A DNA stretch of 64,000 bases from Actinacidiphila rubida. Lineage in GTDB: Bacteria > Actinomycetota > Actinomycetes > Streptomycetales > Streptomycetaceae. Below are positions 37,201-47,940 of the stretch, piece by piece (the stretch's first letter is position 1; every line of letters starts with the position of its first letter). Where the stretch lies: NCBI RefSeq assembly GCF_900110255.1, contig NZ_FODD01000016.1, positions 1 through 64,000 of the forward strand. Reading direction: 5' to 3'. The translations under genes and the position numbers were made by a program. Below the pieces are notes generated by a model. It saw only the letters and a list, made by a program, of their open reading frames with translations. It did no database searches and was not told where the DNA came from.

Positions 37201-37841
37201 CGGTCCATCTCCGGATCACCCGCGACGGCGACACCGTGACCGGCTGGTGCAGCCAGGACGGCGCCGGCTGGGTCGTGGTCGGCTCCGCGCCCCTGCCCGG
37301 GGCGGCGACGGCGGAGGATGCCGGGCTGATGTTCACCGCGGCGAACGCAGGCACCCAACTCCTGGGCGCCGCACGCTTTCACGGTCTCACCACGGCGCCC
37401 TTCACCGCGCGGGACACCTCCGGCGACACCGTGCTGAGCCTGGGCGCGCCGACCACCGCGCTGTCCGCGGAGGCCGGCAGCCCGCCCTCCGCGGCGGTCG
37501 ACGGCGACCACACCAACCGCACCTACTGGGGCAGCGGCATGGACAGCGGCGAGACCTGGTGGCAGGTGGACCTCGGCGCCGTCCACGACCTCTCGTCCGT
37601 CAACGTCCGCACCTACGTCGACGGCAAGCGCGCCTACACCTACACCCTGTCCGGCAGCACCGACGGCGTGCACTGGTCAGCCCTCGGCGGCAAGAACTCC
37701 ACCGCGGCCGCCACCGACGCGGGCGACACCTTCACCCTCACCGCCGCGGCCCGCTACGTCCGTGTCACCGGTCTCAGCAACACCGCGAACTCGTCGTTCC
37801 ACCTCAGCGAGGTCACCGTCACCGGCGTCCCGCTTCCCTGA
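34281..37841 (+). CDS. Secreted GH89 alpha-N-acetylglucosaminidase (NAGLU-type)
   Basis: A 1,186-residue exported enzyme. After a signal peptide comes the small N-terminal GH89 domain, then the barrel (~150-470) and helical C-terminal domain (~480-740). Catalytic glutamates are clear: Glu338 in MDLLHEGG and Glu457 in MMPEAVDNNP, the positions of the two acids in human NAGLU and clostridial GH89. GH89 enzymes release terminal alpha-GlcNAc, as in heparan sulfate or mucin. Added are a NEW3-like sandwich (~750-850), a laminin-G/concanavalin-like module (~855-1045) and a C-terminal F5/8C domain (~1050-1186; TYWGSGMDSGETWWQVDLG). GTG 34281 follows GAAGGAG. No LacI-type palindrome is seen upstream. 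Confidence 0.92.
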   Translation: MSRRPSPPRAAGGTPALLGALLTVLAVLGALVAGSAVTAPGAVADMAGSAGPSPATFDTAPAAAAITRLIGPQLAAQVTLKGIDAGSAQDHYQIEADRGRVLISGTTPATLLAGFGTYLRTVAHADVSLDGDQLNLPRHLPLPTAPLAEAADVTHRFALNDTNEGYAGPYLDWAQMQRRIDVLAVDGINEVLVYEGQEAVYQQTFEQFGYSADEMRAWIPQPGHQPWWLLQNMCCQGSPISQQLIDRRAVLGRRMTGYLRQLGMTPVLPGYFGTVPPQFAQKNPGAEIVPQGTWSGFPRPDWLNPTTPLFDQVADTFYAQQTRMFGDSTMYKMDLLHEGGVAGDVNVGDASRAVQNALDRAHPGAIWAILGWQSNPRKETLEAVDRSRMLVLDGNSDTASAVDRDQDYLGTPYAFGTIWDFGGNSNMGAAMTVWNQKFHDWLARPGTALDGIAMMPEAVDNNPVAVAFFTGLAWRPAPVNLDDWMAAYATSRYGAADPHAIAAWQILGRSAYTWQPPSSGARYPTSLFAVQPSLLASQVALPYDPRDIQHALDELLRISPPLRNSTAYRHDVVDVARQVLANDTRTQLPLIRQAVSAHDLAGFEALASQWMTKLNLMDRLLAGDASTLFGAWQKDAESWAATPAEAKALAYDLRTLVTDWSDQHPIQDYARREWNGLVGDYYGTRWRMLFDALDKGLTSGDSAQPIDWHAVAADWNAKDTQYRSTPTGDAYGQAQQVAAYPAGHLGATADPKSVAPGGTVRVTATFTNDNILRATDPVQFRLTAPAGYTVTPVDGSSPAVAPGGTVTTAWDVAAPADAAPADFAHLTAAAHWTSGGFTDSVTATTDAVTTGPVGDPYRTASSAAVSFGQDGDTFTLAGGGGDVGATTDQYGTVYLPRSLASGQGVSTEVLDQDRSGPWARAGLVVRSDLSVPGSAGYADLAVTPDHGCDFMWDSDGNGTLDRYTTSGGFTAGGPVHLRITRDGDTVTGWCSQDGAGWVVVGSAPLPGAATAEDAGLMFTAANAGTQLLGAARFHGLTTAPFTARDTSGDTVLSLGAPTTALSAEAGSPPSAAVDGDHTNRTYWGSGMDSGETWWQVDLGAVHDLSSVNVRTYVDGKRAYTYTLSGSTDGVHWSALGGKNSTAAATDAGDTFTLTAAARYVRVTGLSNTANSSFHLSEVTVTGVPLP

Positions 37842-37852
37842 CCCGGGCCCCG

Positions 37853-37893
37853 CACGGCAGGGCCCGGGCCGCGACGGCCCGGGCCCTGCCGTG
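37853..37893. terminator. Bidirectional terminator between GH89 and DUF6204 genes
   Basis: An 18-bp perfect stem (37853-37870 with 37876-37893) with a 5-nt loop sits between the two convergent stops. Confidence 0.85.
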
Positions 37894-37899
37894 TGCCGG

Positions 37900-38259
37900 T
37901 CAGGAGGGGTGCCGGCCGGCGGCGCGGCGCTGGCGTTTGGCGAGGGGGGCCTGGGAGAGGTCCTCGGCCTGGGCGCGCAGGTTCTTGAAGGCGTAGCCGC
38001 GGTCGCTGAGCCAGCGGACCGCGGCGGACTCCGCGCGTTCCGTCGCGAGCAGGATGTCGGCCTCCTCCTCGCCGGAGTCCAGGAAGCGGAAGGTGAAGGC
38101 GGCCCGCGCGGCCAGGTCGTAGGTGAGGTGGCCCTCGGGGGTGAACGCGGCGGTCAGGATGTCGTGGTCCGCGGCGCGGGAGAGGAGGTCGGCGCGCTGC
38201 TCGGCGGTGAGGGCGTCGAAGACGCCGCGGACGGTGATGCGGAAGGTACGGGTGCTCAC
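37900..38259 (-). CDS. DUF6204 family protein
   Basis: A 119-residue soluble protein that opens RTFRITVRGVFDALTAEQRADLL, the pattern of the small streptomycete family DUF6204. It has alternating beta strands (HLTYDLAARAAFTFRFL) and a basic C-terminal tail (AKRQRRAAGRHP). Function is unknown. Its GTG start lies 9 bp after the stop of the DUF427 gene on the same strand, so they probably share a transcript. Confidence 0.75.
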   Translation of the reverse strand: MSTRTFRITVRGVFDALTAEQRADLLSRAADHDILTAAFTPEGHLTYDLAARAAFTFRFLDSGEEEADILLATERAESAAVRWLSDRGYAFKNLRAQAEDLSQAPLAKRQRRAAGRHPS

Positions 38260-38268
38260 CGGCCGACC

Positions 38269-39165
38269 CTAACCGGCGGCCCGCCGCGGCTCCATCGGGT
38301 TTCCGACGGCGCCGCCCGCCTCCTCCGCGTCCAGGCCGCGGTCCACGCCGTGCGGGACGACGCCCTGGCCGGGTTCGGGCCGCAGCCGCACGCCGTCGAG
38401 GTGGACCTCGACCGCGTCCGGCTCGAAGGAGACCATGCCGCCGATGCGGTCCACCTCGCGGTACGCGTCGGGGTACGACCACGCGGCCCGGCGCGCGTCC
38501 CCGATGTCGTAGTAGTCGCACAGACCCTTGTACGGGCAGAAGGTCCGGCCCTCGACCGGACGCAGCCGGGTCTCGTCGATGTCGGTGCGCGGCACGTACC
38601 AGCGCGGCGCGAACCCCGACTCGAACAGCACGAGCGGGTGCTCGGAGCGGGCGATCGCCATCTCTCCGAGCCGGACCTCCAGCGTGCGGGACGTGGCGCG
38701 GATGTCGATGCGGTGGTACGGGTCCGCGGCGTGCCCGAGGATCCGCTCGTCCTCCTCGAAGAACGCGTCCATCGCCCGCCAGGCGAACGCGACGCGGCCC
38801 CGCAGCTCCGCCGCGTGCCCGGGCAGGGCCGTGAACTCCCAGGCCGAGCGTTCGGCCGTGTGCCCGCCGGCCTGCACCGCGTACCACGCCGTGTCCCCGA
38901 GGTCCTTGTGGTGGGTGACCTTGCCGCTCGGCACCAGCGCCTGCTCGGCGACGTCCCGGCCCGGAAAGTAGGCGACGGGGTAGCGGCCCGGCTCGTGCAG
39001 CAGCACCACGTCCTCGCTGTCGGCGACCCACGTGTCGTGGAACCGCACCCGCACACGGCGGCGCAGCGGCTCGGCGAACAGCAACCGCTCGGGCAGGGGG
39101 CCGGGCGTCAGGAAGTGCCCGACGGCGCCGGGGGAGAGGGGGCCCTGCTGCCATGACAGTCCCAT
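38269..39165 (-). CDS. DUF427 (tandem) family protein
   Basis: A 298-residue protein with two DUF427 repeats. The first (~35-130) has RVRFHDTWVADSEDVVLLHEPG and VAYFPGRDV; the second (~160-270) has SEHPLVLFESGFAPRWYVPRTDID and FCPYKGLCDYYDIGD. DUF427 domains have a small beta-barrel fold and are of unknown catalytic role. The conserved TFCPYKGxxxYY segment suggests a ligand pocket. ATG 39165 has AAGGGAA at 6-7 nt. It lies 72 bp after the alpha/beta-hydrolase gene, separated by a 16-bp palindrome, and 9 bp before DUF6204. Confidence 0.82.
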   Translation of the reverse strand: MGLSWQQGPLSPGAVGHFLTPGPLPERLLFAEPLRRRVRVRFHDTWVADSEDVVLLHEPGRYPVAYFPGRDVAEQALVPSGKVTHHKDLGDTAWYAVQAGGHTAERSAWEFTALPGHAAELRGRVAFAWRAMDAFFEEDERILGHAADPYHRIDIRATSRTLEVRLGEMAIARSEHPLVLFESGFAPRWYVPRTDIDETRLRPVEGRTFCPYKGLCDYYDIGDARRAAWSYPDAYREVDRIGGMVSFEPDAVEVHLDGVRLRPEPGQGVVPHGVDRGLDAEEAGGAVGNPMEPRRAAG

Positions 39166-39196
39166 GGCCGTTCCCTTCGGATGCGTGCCTGCGGGT

Positions 39197-39212
39197 GCGC
39201 GGGATCCCGCGC
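39197..39212 (-). terminator. Palindrome between hydrolase and DUF427 genes
   Basis: GCGCGGGATCCCGCGC is a perfect 16-bp palindrome 25 nt after the hydrolase stop; weak terminator or operator. Confidence 0.4.
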
Positions 39213-39237
39213 CGGCCCGCCGGAGGGCGTGGCCGCG

Positions 39238-40110
39238 TCAGGCGGCCAGGGCACGGCCCAGGAAGTCGCGCATGAGCGCCGCGATCTCGTCGAGGTGGCT
39301 CTCCAGGGCGAAGTGCCCCGACTCCAGCAGATGAACCTCCGCGGAAGGCAGGTCCTGCCGGAACGCCTCCGCGCCCGCCGGGCCGAAGATCTCGTCCCGG
39401 GCGCCCCAGGCGGCGAGCAGCGGCACCTGCGACTCACGGAAGTACCGGTGCACCCGCGGGTACAGGCCGACGTTCGTCGGGTAGTCGCGGAACAGGCCCA
39501 GCTGGATCTCGTCGTTGCCCGGCCGGTCCAGCAGCGCCTGGTCGTGGACCCAGTTGTCCGGGCTCACCAGGCTCGGGTCGGCGACCCCGTTCACGTACTG
39601 CCAGCGAGTGCTGTCCAGCGTCAGGGCGGTGCGCATCGCCGCCTCGGTCTCCGGCCGCGGGTCGTCGGTGTACGCGAAGACGCCGTCCCAGAACGGCTTC
39701 ACGAAGCCCTCCTCGTAGGCGTTGCCGTTCTGCGTGACGATCGCGGTGACGCGCTCGGGGGCGCGGAGCGCCAGGCGCCAGCCGATGGGCGCGCCGTAGT
39801 CCTGCACGTACATCGCGAAGCGGTCGACGCCGAGTTGCCGGAGCAGGCCCTCGGTGACGTCGGTGAGTGCGTCGAAGGTGTACGGGAAGTCGGCCGGCGC
39901 CGGCATCGCGGACTGGCCGAAGCCGATGTGGTCGGGGGCGATCACGTGGTAGCGGTCGGCGAGTTCGGGGATGAGCCGGCGGAACATGTGCGAGCTGGTC
40001 GGGAAGCCGTGCAGGAGCAGCACGACGGGTGCCGCCGCGTCGCCGGCCTCCCGGTAGAAGACCTCCAGGCCGTCGACGGTCGCGGTGCGGTGGTGGATCA
40101 CGGGAGTCAT
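39238..40110 (-). CDS. Haloalkane dehalogenase/epoxide hydrolase-like alpha/beta-hydrolase
   Basis: A 290-residue hydrolase with oxyanion loop LLHGFPTSSHMF, nucleophile elbow VQDYGAPIG with Asp instead of Ser, acid AWGARDEIFG and His in LESGHFALE. An Asp nucleophile is typical of haloalkane dehalogenases and epoxide hydrolases, although many such actinomycete proteins are uncharacterised. The cap region (~130-210, WQYVNGVADPSLVSPDNW) is helical. ATG 40110 begins close to several GGTTA-type repeats, and the CGNR regulator diverges 159 bp away, so it is likely the regulator's target. Confidence 0.82.
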   Translation of the reverse strand: MTPVIHHRTATVDGLEVFYREAGDAAAPVVLLLHGFPTSSHMFRRLIPELADRYHVIAPDHIGFGQSAMPAPADFPYTFDALTDVTEGLLRQLGVDRFAMYVQDYGAPIGWRLALRAPERVTAIVTQNGNAYEEGFVKPFWDGVFAYTDDPRPETEAAMRTALTLDSTRWQYVNGVADPSLVSPDNWVHDQALLDRPGNDEIQLGLFRDYPTNVGLYPRVHRYFRESQVPLLAAWGARDEIFGPAGAEAFRQDLPSAEVHLLESGHFALESHLDEIAALMRDFLGRALAA

Positions 40111-40134
40111 GGTTCTAACCCTTCTGCTCGACTT

Positions 40135-40155
40135 GACTGGTTACGTTTTCCAGTC
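40135..40155. promoter_or_regulatory. Inverted repeat GACTGG-N9-CCAGTC
   Basis: Exact 6-bp arms in the divergent hydrolase/CGNR region. TTGACT overlapping its left arm resembles a -35. It may be a secondary operator. Confidence 0.35.
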
Positions 40156-40169
40156 GAGCATGGATGGGC

Positions 40170-40259
40170 TAACCTGTCAAGGTGGAATGAAGGGTTAGCG
40201 AGTGATCGGGTTCGTGTGATCGGGTTCGTGTAACCTGTCAACAGACTTCAGCGGGTTAG
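40170..40259 (+). promoter_or_regulatory. Duplicated 29-bp operator between hydrolase and CGNR regulator
   Basis: TAACCTGTCAA-N11-GGGTTAG occurs at 40170-40198 and again with identical spacing at 40231-40259. The outer TAACC/GGTTA arms are inverted, and the reverse complement of each left part contains TTGACA, a consensus -35 for the minus strand. Between them a 14-mer (GATCGGGTTCGTGT) is tandemly duplicated at 40204-40217 and 40218-40231. The second copy abuts the AGGAGG of the regulator. Confidence 0.7.
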
Positions 40260-40268
40260 GAGGCGCGG

Positions 40269-40820
40269 GTGGCAACGGAACGCGAACAGCAGGACGCCCT
40301 GCTGGCGCTGCTCAACAGCACACCGGTCGTCGAGGGCGACCCGCGCGACGACCTGGCCGACCCGGCCGCGCGGAGGTCCTGGCAGCGGGCGCACGGCGGC
40401 ACCGGCTCGGCGGCCGAGGGCCGCGCCCTCGTCGAGGCGCGCGACGCCCTCCAGTCCGTGGTGCGCGGCAGCAGCCCCGCCGCGTCCCTGACGCCGCTGC
40501 TGGCCGGCGTGACCTCACGGCCGCGCGCCACGCCCGAAGGCGTCGACTGGGAACTGGACGTTCCGGACGACCGTCGGCTGGCCGTCGACATCGTCATGGC
40601 GTGGAGCGCGGTACAGCGGACGATGCCGAGTCGGCTGCGGCCCTGCGCCAACGACGAGTGCCGGCTCTTCCTGCTGGACCGCAGCAAGACCAACAAGGGC
40701 CGCTGGTGCTCGATGGCGGTCTGCGGCAACCGCATGAAGGCGCGGCGCCACTACCAGCGGACACGCGAGGCGACGGCGGACGCGGCGGGCGGCGCGGCCG
40801 CGCGGGAGCCGGCGGAGTAG
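40269..40820 (+). CDS. CGNR zinc-finger transcriptional regulator
   Basis: A 183-residue regulator with an N-terminal ABATE-type ligand domain (LALLNSTPVVEG... RALVEARDALQSVV) and a C-terminal CGNR zinc finger: CANDECRLFLLDRS then RWCSMAVCGNRMKARRHYQR, with four cysteines and the CGNR signature. Such proteins are thought to sense stress-related amphipathic ligands and to autoregulate. The GTG start follows AGGAGG, which directly abuts an operator copy; binding there would block its own translation start region as well as transcription. Divergent from the dehalogenase-like hydrolase. Confidence 0.87.
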   Translation: MATEREQQDALLALLNSTPVVEGDPRDDLADPAARRSWQRAHGGTGSAAEGRALVEARDALQSVVRGSSPAASLTPLLAGVTSRPRATPEGVDWELDVPDDRRLAVDIVMAWSAVQRTMPSRLRPCANDECRLFLLDRSKTNKGRWCSMAVCGNRMKARRHYQRTREATADAAGGAAAREPAE

Positions 40821-40824
40821 CCGC

Positions 40825-42027
40825 TCAGCACGGCGCGTCCTCGCCGTCCCCGCCGCCCTCCTCCGCCTCGTCGGAGCTCTCCGCGCCGCCCGACCTGCGG
40901 CGCAGCCACCGGCCGTGCGCGGCCTCGGAGTGCGTGACGACCAGGACGTCGATGTCGTCGCCCGAACCCTCGATGATCGTCTCGCCGATGCCCCGGCTGA
41001 GGAAGCGGTGCACGCGGCTGCGACGTGTCGCGCCGATCAGGATCTGGCTCGCGTTGACCTCGCGCGCGAAGTCCAGGATCACCCGGGCCGGGTCGCTGCC
41101 CGCGATCATGTGGCAGGTTCCGCCCAGCTCCTCCACCAGCTCCCGCTGCCGGGCCGGCAACCGCTGCGTGCGCGTGGCGAGCGCGTCGTCGGGCTCGACG
41201 TGCAGGGCGAGGAACTCGCCGCCCGCGCCCCGGGACGCGGTGCGCTTGGCCCGGCGGATGAGCGTGTCGCCCTCCGGCCCGCCCGAGAGGGCCACCAGCA
41301 CGCGCTCCCGCGTCGCCCACGGCTGCTGGATGCCGTGGTCGTGCCGGTAGCGCAGCAGCGCCTCCTCGACGCGGTCGGCCGCCCACAGCAGTGCGATCTC
41401 GCGCAGGGCGGACAGGTTCCCGACCCGGAAGTAGTGGGCGAGCGCCAGCTCGACCTTCTCCCGCGGATAGATGTTGCCGTGCGCCATCCGGCGGCGCAGT
41501 GCCTCGGCCGACATGTCCACCAGCTCGATCTGGTCGGCGCCGCGGACCACGTCGTCCGGAACCGTCTCGCGCTGCTTGACGCCCGTGATGTGCGCGACGA
41601 CGTCGTTCAGCGACTCCAGGTGCTGGATGTTGACCGTCGAGATCACGTGGATGCCCGCGGCCAGCAGCTCGTGGACGTCCTGCCACCGCTTCTCGTTGCG
41701 CGAGCCGGGGATGTTGGTGTGCGCCATCTCGTCGACCAGCGCGACACGCGGGTGCCGGGCCAGCACCGCGTCCAGGTCCATCTCCGTGAACGTGCAGCCG
41801 CGGTACTCCATCGTCCGGCGCGGCACGGCCTCCAGACCCTCGGCCATCTGCCGGGTCAGCGGCCTGCCGTAGTCCTCCATGTACGCGATCACGACGTCGG
41901 TGCCGCGTCCGGCACGCCGGTGCCCCTCGGCGAGCATGTCGTACGTCTTGCCGACCCCGGGCGCCGCCCCGAGGTAGACCCGCAGAGTGCCGCGCACCGC
42001 GACCACCCCTTCCGCGTCCTCTTCCAT
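40825..42027 (-). CDS. KdpD N-terminal sensor domain plus Usp, no histidine kinase
   Basis: A 400-residue cytoplasmic protein equivalent to only the N-terminal half of KdpD. Residues ~10-220 are the KdpD domain with Walker A GAAPGVGKTYDML and Walker B VALVDEMAHTN. Residues ~245-365 are a Usp domain (VLVALSGGPEGDTL; LIGATRRSRVHRFLSRGIGETI). The four membrane helices and kinase of full KdpD (~850-900 residues) are missing, with a clean acidic C-terminus (GGDGEDAPC), so it looks like a natural short form. No kdpFABC or kdpE is nearby. ATG 42027 is chosen; the ribosome site is weak. It faces a separate Usp gene across 211 bp, suggesting shared nucleotide signalling. Confidence 0.8.
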   Translation of the reverse strand: MEEDAEGVVAVRGTLRVYLGAAPGVGKTYDMLAEGHRRAGRGTDVVIAYMEDYGRPLTRQMAEGLEAVPRRTMEYRGCTFTEMDLDAVLARHPRVALVDEMAHTNIPGSRNEKRWQDVHELLAAGIHVISTVNIQHLESLNDVVAHITGVKQRETVPDDVVRGADQIELVDMSAEALRRRMAHGNIYPREKVELALAHYFRVGNLSALREIALLWAADRVEEALLRYRHDHGIQQPWATRERVLVALSGGPEGDTLIRRAKRTASRGAGGEFLALHVEPDDALATRTQRLPARQRELVEELGGTCHMIAGSDPARVILDFAREVNASQILIGATRRSRVHRFLSRGIGETIIEGSGDDIDVLVVTHSEAAHGRWLRRRSGGAESSDEAEEGGGDGEDAPC

Positions 42028-42052
42028 CGTCGTCCACCCGGGCGCGCCGTGG

Positions 42053-42074
42053 CACGTCAAGGCCACGTCAAGGC
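42053..42074. repeat. Tandem 11-mer in the kdpD-like/usp divergent region
   Basis: CACGTCAAGGC occurs twice in direct tandem. Could be an operator for one of the divergent genes; no more can be said. Confidence 0.45.
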
Positions 42075-42238
42075 GGTGGCAGCCGCGCGTACGGATCGCG
42101 TCAGGACGCGGCCCGACCCGCCGCCGGAGGTGTTCGCTTGGGTCTGCGGCAGCGGGACGCAGGGCGCTCGGCGCACGGACGGCGAGCCGCACCGGCGGCG
42201 CGTCGGCGCGCCGCCGCATCGGAGAGGGAGCAGGCACT

Positions 42239-42748
42239 GTGGGACAGGGCGGGCGAGTCGTCGTCGGGGTCAGCGGATCACTGCAGAGCCTGACCGCGCT
42301 GCACCGGGGGGTGGAGGAGGCGCGGCGCCGGGGCGCCGAGCTTCTGGTCGTGCTGGCCTGGACCCCGCCGTGCGGAGAGCCGGCCCACCGCAGCGCGCCG
42401 TGGCCGCCGCTGCTGCAGGAGTGGGAGAAGTCGGCGGCCGGGCGGCTGGAGCAGGCGCTCACCGACGCGTTCGGCGGCTGTCCCACCGACGTGCCGGTCC
42501 GCCTGGTGACCGCGTGCGGGGAGACCGGCCGGGTACTCACCGAACTCGCCGACCGCCCCGACGACCTCCTCGTGATCGGCACCGGCCGCCACCGCCTGCT
42601 GCCGCGCCTCTTCCACGGTGGTGTGAGCCGTTACTGCCTCGCGCACGCCTGCTGTCCCGTGCTCGCCGTCCCCCCGTCCGAGCTGATGCGCGACCTCGGC
42701 CGCACCTCCCGGCTGCTCGGCGAGCTCCCCCTCGACCACGCGGCCTGA
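42239..42748 (+). CDS. Universal stress protein (UspA family)
   Basis: A 169-residue single Usp domain: first strand VVVGVSGSLQSLTAL and the ATP-binding loop GTGRHRLLPRLFHGGVSRY (the G-x2-G-x9-G pattern) before the last strand CPVLAVP. It has an extra C-terminal tail of ~20 residues. GTG 42239 follows GGAGAGGGAG at a suitable distance. Divergent from the KdpD-like sensor, which itself holds a Usp domain, so they may respond to the same signal. Physiological role unknown. Confidence 0.85.
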   Translation: MGQGGRVVVGVSGSLQSLTALHRGVEEARRRGAELLVVLAWTPPCGEPAHRSAPWPPLLQEWEKSAAGRLEQALTDAFGGCPTDVPVRLVTACGETGRVLTELADRPDDLLVIGTGRHRLLPRLFHGGVSRYCLAHACCPVLAVPPSELMRDLGRTSRLLGELPLDHAA

Positions 42749-42760
42749 CCCGCGTGACCG

Positions 42761-42803
42761 GGGCCGGGCGGCCCTCCACCGCTCCACGCCGGCCGCCCGG
42801 CCC
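42761..42803 (+). terminator. Terminator after usp gene
   Basis: A 13-bp perfect stem (42761-42773 with 42791-42803), 17-nt loop, 12 nt past the stop. Confidence 0.7.
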
Positions 42804-42849
42804 TGAACGGGGCCTCACGGGCCCCTCTCGTGCCCGGACGTCGCCCACG

Positions 42850-42894
42850 CCTCGCGGTCCGGACCCGTCGCCGTGAGGGGGCCGGACCGCGAGG
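42850..42894 (-). terminator. Terminator after GH9 gene
   Basis: A 13-bp perfect stem (42850-42862 with 42882-42894), 6 nt beyond the cellulase stop on the minus strand. Confidence 0.75.
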
Positions 42895-42900
42895 GAGGGG

Positions 42901-46256
<3,356 letters not shown>

Positions 46257-46277
46257 GGGCGCGCGGCCGCTCCGCCG

Positions 46278-47705
46278 CTACCAGGTGGGGTTCGCCGGGT
46301 CGGGGACCGGCGGCAGCGCCTTGTCGTGCGGGGTGATGACGTAGGCGACCCCGCCCGAGCCGTGGCCCGTCGTGCCGTCCGCCCGCGTCCAGTAGGTGCG
46401 CAGCCAGATGTTCTCCAGCTGGGACCGCGCGTAGACGTGGCGGACCTGGGCGTCGCTCGCCGAGAAGGGGTCGTTGACGATGAAGTCGCCGCTCGCGGTG
46501 AAGCCGACGACCACCATCAGGTGGCCCGCGGTGCCGTAACCGGAGCCGGTCAGCTCGCCGTTGTCGAAGGCCACCGACAGTGCCACCGGGATCCCGGCGG
46601 CGACCAGTTGCTCGACGTCGTCGGCACTGCGCAGCTGCACGACCTCGGCGTCCAGGCCGAAGTGGGAGGCGTAGCCGGCGTTGAACGGCCAGTTGCCGGT
46701 GCCCTGGTAGCGGTAGTCGTAGGTCTCGCGGGCCGCGTAGTCGACGCTGGGGTCGGCATACGAGGGGTCGACCCAGGACATGTCGGCGGCCGTCGGGCCC
46801 GCGCCCCAGAACTCGTCGATCATCTCGTTGGAGGTGGGGCTGCACCAGGCGTCGCCGCCACCGCCGTACTTCTTGTACTCGCCCGCGTGGATCTGCTGCG
46901 AGTACCGGGGCACGGCGAGTTCGACGCCCTCGGCGCCGCCGGGCGCACTGACCGGGACGGAGGACCGGGCGGGGACGGCGGAGGCGAAGGCGGCGACCTG
47001 CCACACCCGCGGTGTCGCGGTTGAGCCGGCGAGGCGGTACAGCGTCGCGCGCAGTTGGTAGGCGTGGACGGTGTGGCTGCCGGACGCGGTGAACGTGTCC
47101 GTGTCGACCCCGCCGTAGGGGGCGGCGCTCGGGCTGACGGACGTCCGGGCGATGTCGTTGTCCAGCGCGGCCCAGTGGCCCATGTCCAGCCACCCGGTCT
47201 GGACGCCGTCCTCCATCGTCGCGTTCAGCTCGACCTTCAGCCAGGTACCCGCGGGCGTCTGGGCGTTCCATGAGGCGACCACTTCGGTGGCGCCGAACGC
47301 CGGCGCGTGCACCGGCGAGGTCCAGGTGGCGTACCCGTACGTCTTCGTGGTGTGGAGGTACGCGTCCTTGTAGGCGAGGGACCCGACCGTGCCGGAGATG
47401 TCGATGCCGGCGCGGTCGCCGGGCAGGTCCTCGACGCCGTTGGCGGTGCCGGAGGCGAAGTCGTCCGGGGTGGTCCACTTGTGGAAGTCGACGCGGCTCG
47501 CGGCGGCGGCCGCGGCGCCCGCGGCGGACGGGGCCGGGGTGTGCGCGGCCGCGCCGGCCGGCCGGCCCGCACGCGTGCCGTTTCCTGTGGCGGTCGCGGG
47601 CGCCGCGCCGGCCGCCAGCCCGGCGACGGACAGCACGAGCGCCGCGGCTGCGCGGGCCGCGCGGCGAGGCGGGCGCAGGGCGGACATCACGGTGTGCACG
47701 CTCAT
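46278..47705 (-). CDS. Secreted C39-like cysteine peptidase
   Basis: A 475-residue exported protein. After the signal peptide and Ala/Pro linker, residues ~70-230 form a beta-sandwich (VDFHKWTTPDDFASG... TWLKVELNATMEDGVQTGW). Residues ~255-465 hold a peptidase C39-like papain fold: catalytic Cys in DAWCSPTSNEM, His in AGHLMVVVGF and Asn/Asp in NDPFSA. Similar streptomycete proteins are annotated as C39-family peptidases acting outside the cell, substrate unknown. ATG 47705 follows GGAGG at 8 nt. It stands alone. Confidence 0.83.
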   Translation of the reverse strand: MSVHTVMSALRPPRRAARAAAALVLSVAGLAAGAAPATATGNGTRAGRPAGAAAHTPAPSAAGAAAAAASRVDFHKWTTPDDFASGTANGVEDLPGDRAGIDISGTVGSLAYKDAYLHTTKTYGYATWTSPVHAPAFGATEVVASWNAQTPAGTWLKVELNATMEDGVQTGWLDMGHWAALDNDIARTSVSPSAAPYGGVDTDTFTASGSHTVHAYQLRATLYRLAGSTATPRVWQVAAFASAVPARSSVPVSAPGGAEGVELAVPRYSQQIHAGEYKKYGGGGDAWCSPTSNEMIDEFWGAGPTAADMSWVDPSYADPSVDYAARETYDYRYQGTGNWPFNAGYASHFGLDAEVVQLRSADDVEQLVAAGIPVALSVAFDNGELTGSGYGTAGHLMVVVGFTASGDFIVNDPFSASDAQVRHVYARSQLENIWLRTYWTRADGTTGHGSGGVAYVITPHDKALPPVPDPANPTW

Positions 47706-47888
47706 GCGCGAGCCTCCACGGACACGGCCGGGCCGGACGGCCCCGCTTCTGCCGGAGCAGGGTGCCAGTGCCCCTGCCGCACGTCAATACCGCCTGTCCG
47801 CAGGCCACTTGGGGGCGCCGCGCGGTACACGGAGATCCGTGCGGGACAGCTGTCCGGTGCGGGGCCCGGCGCCGGCACCACCCGGCCG

Positions 47889-47933
47889 CGCCCGGCGGCG
47901 CCGGCGGCGCCGGCGGGCCGGGGCCGCCGGGCG
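47889..47933 (-). terminator. GC-rich hairpin after VOC gene
   Basis: An 11-bp stem (47889-47899 with 47923-47933) just beyond the VOC stop at 47941; surrounding GCCGGC repeats make exact folding uncertain. Confidence 0.5.
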
Positions 47934-47940
47934 GCTCGTT

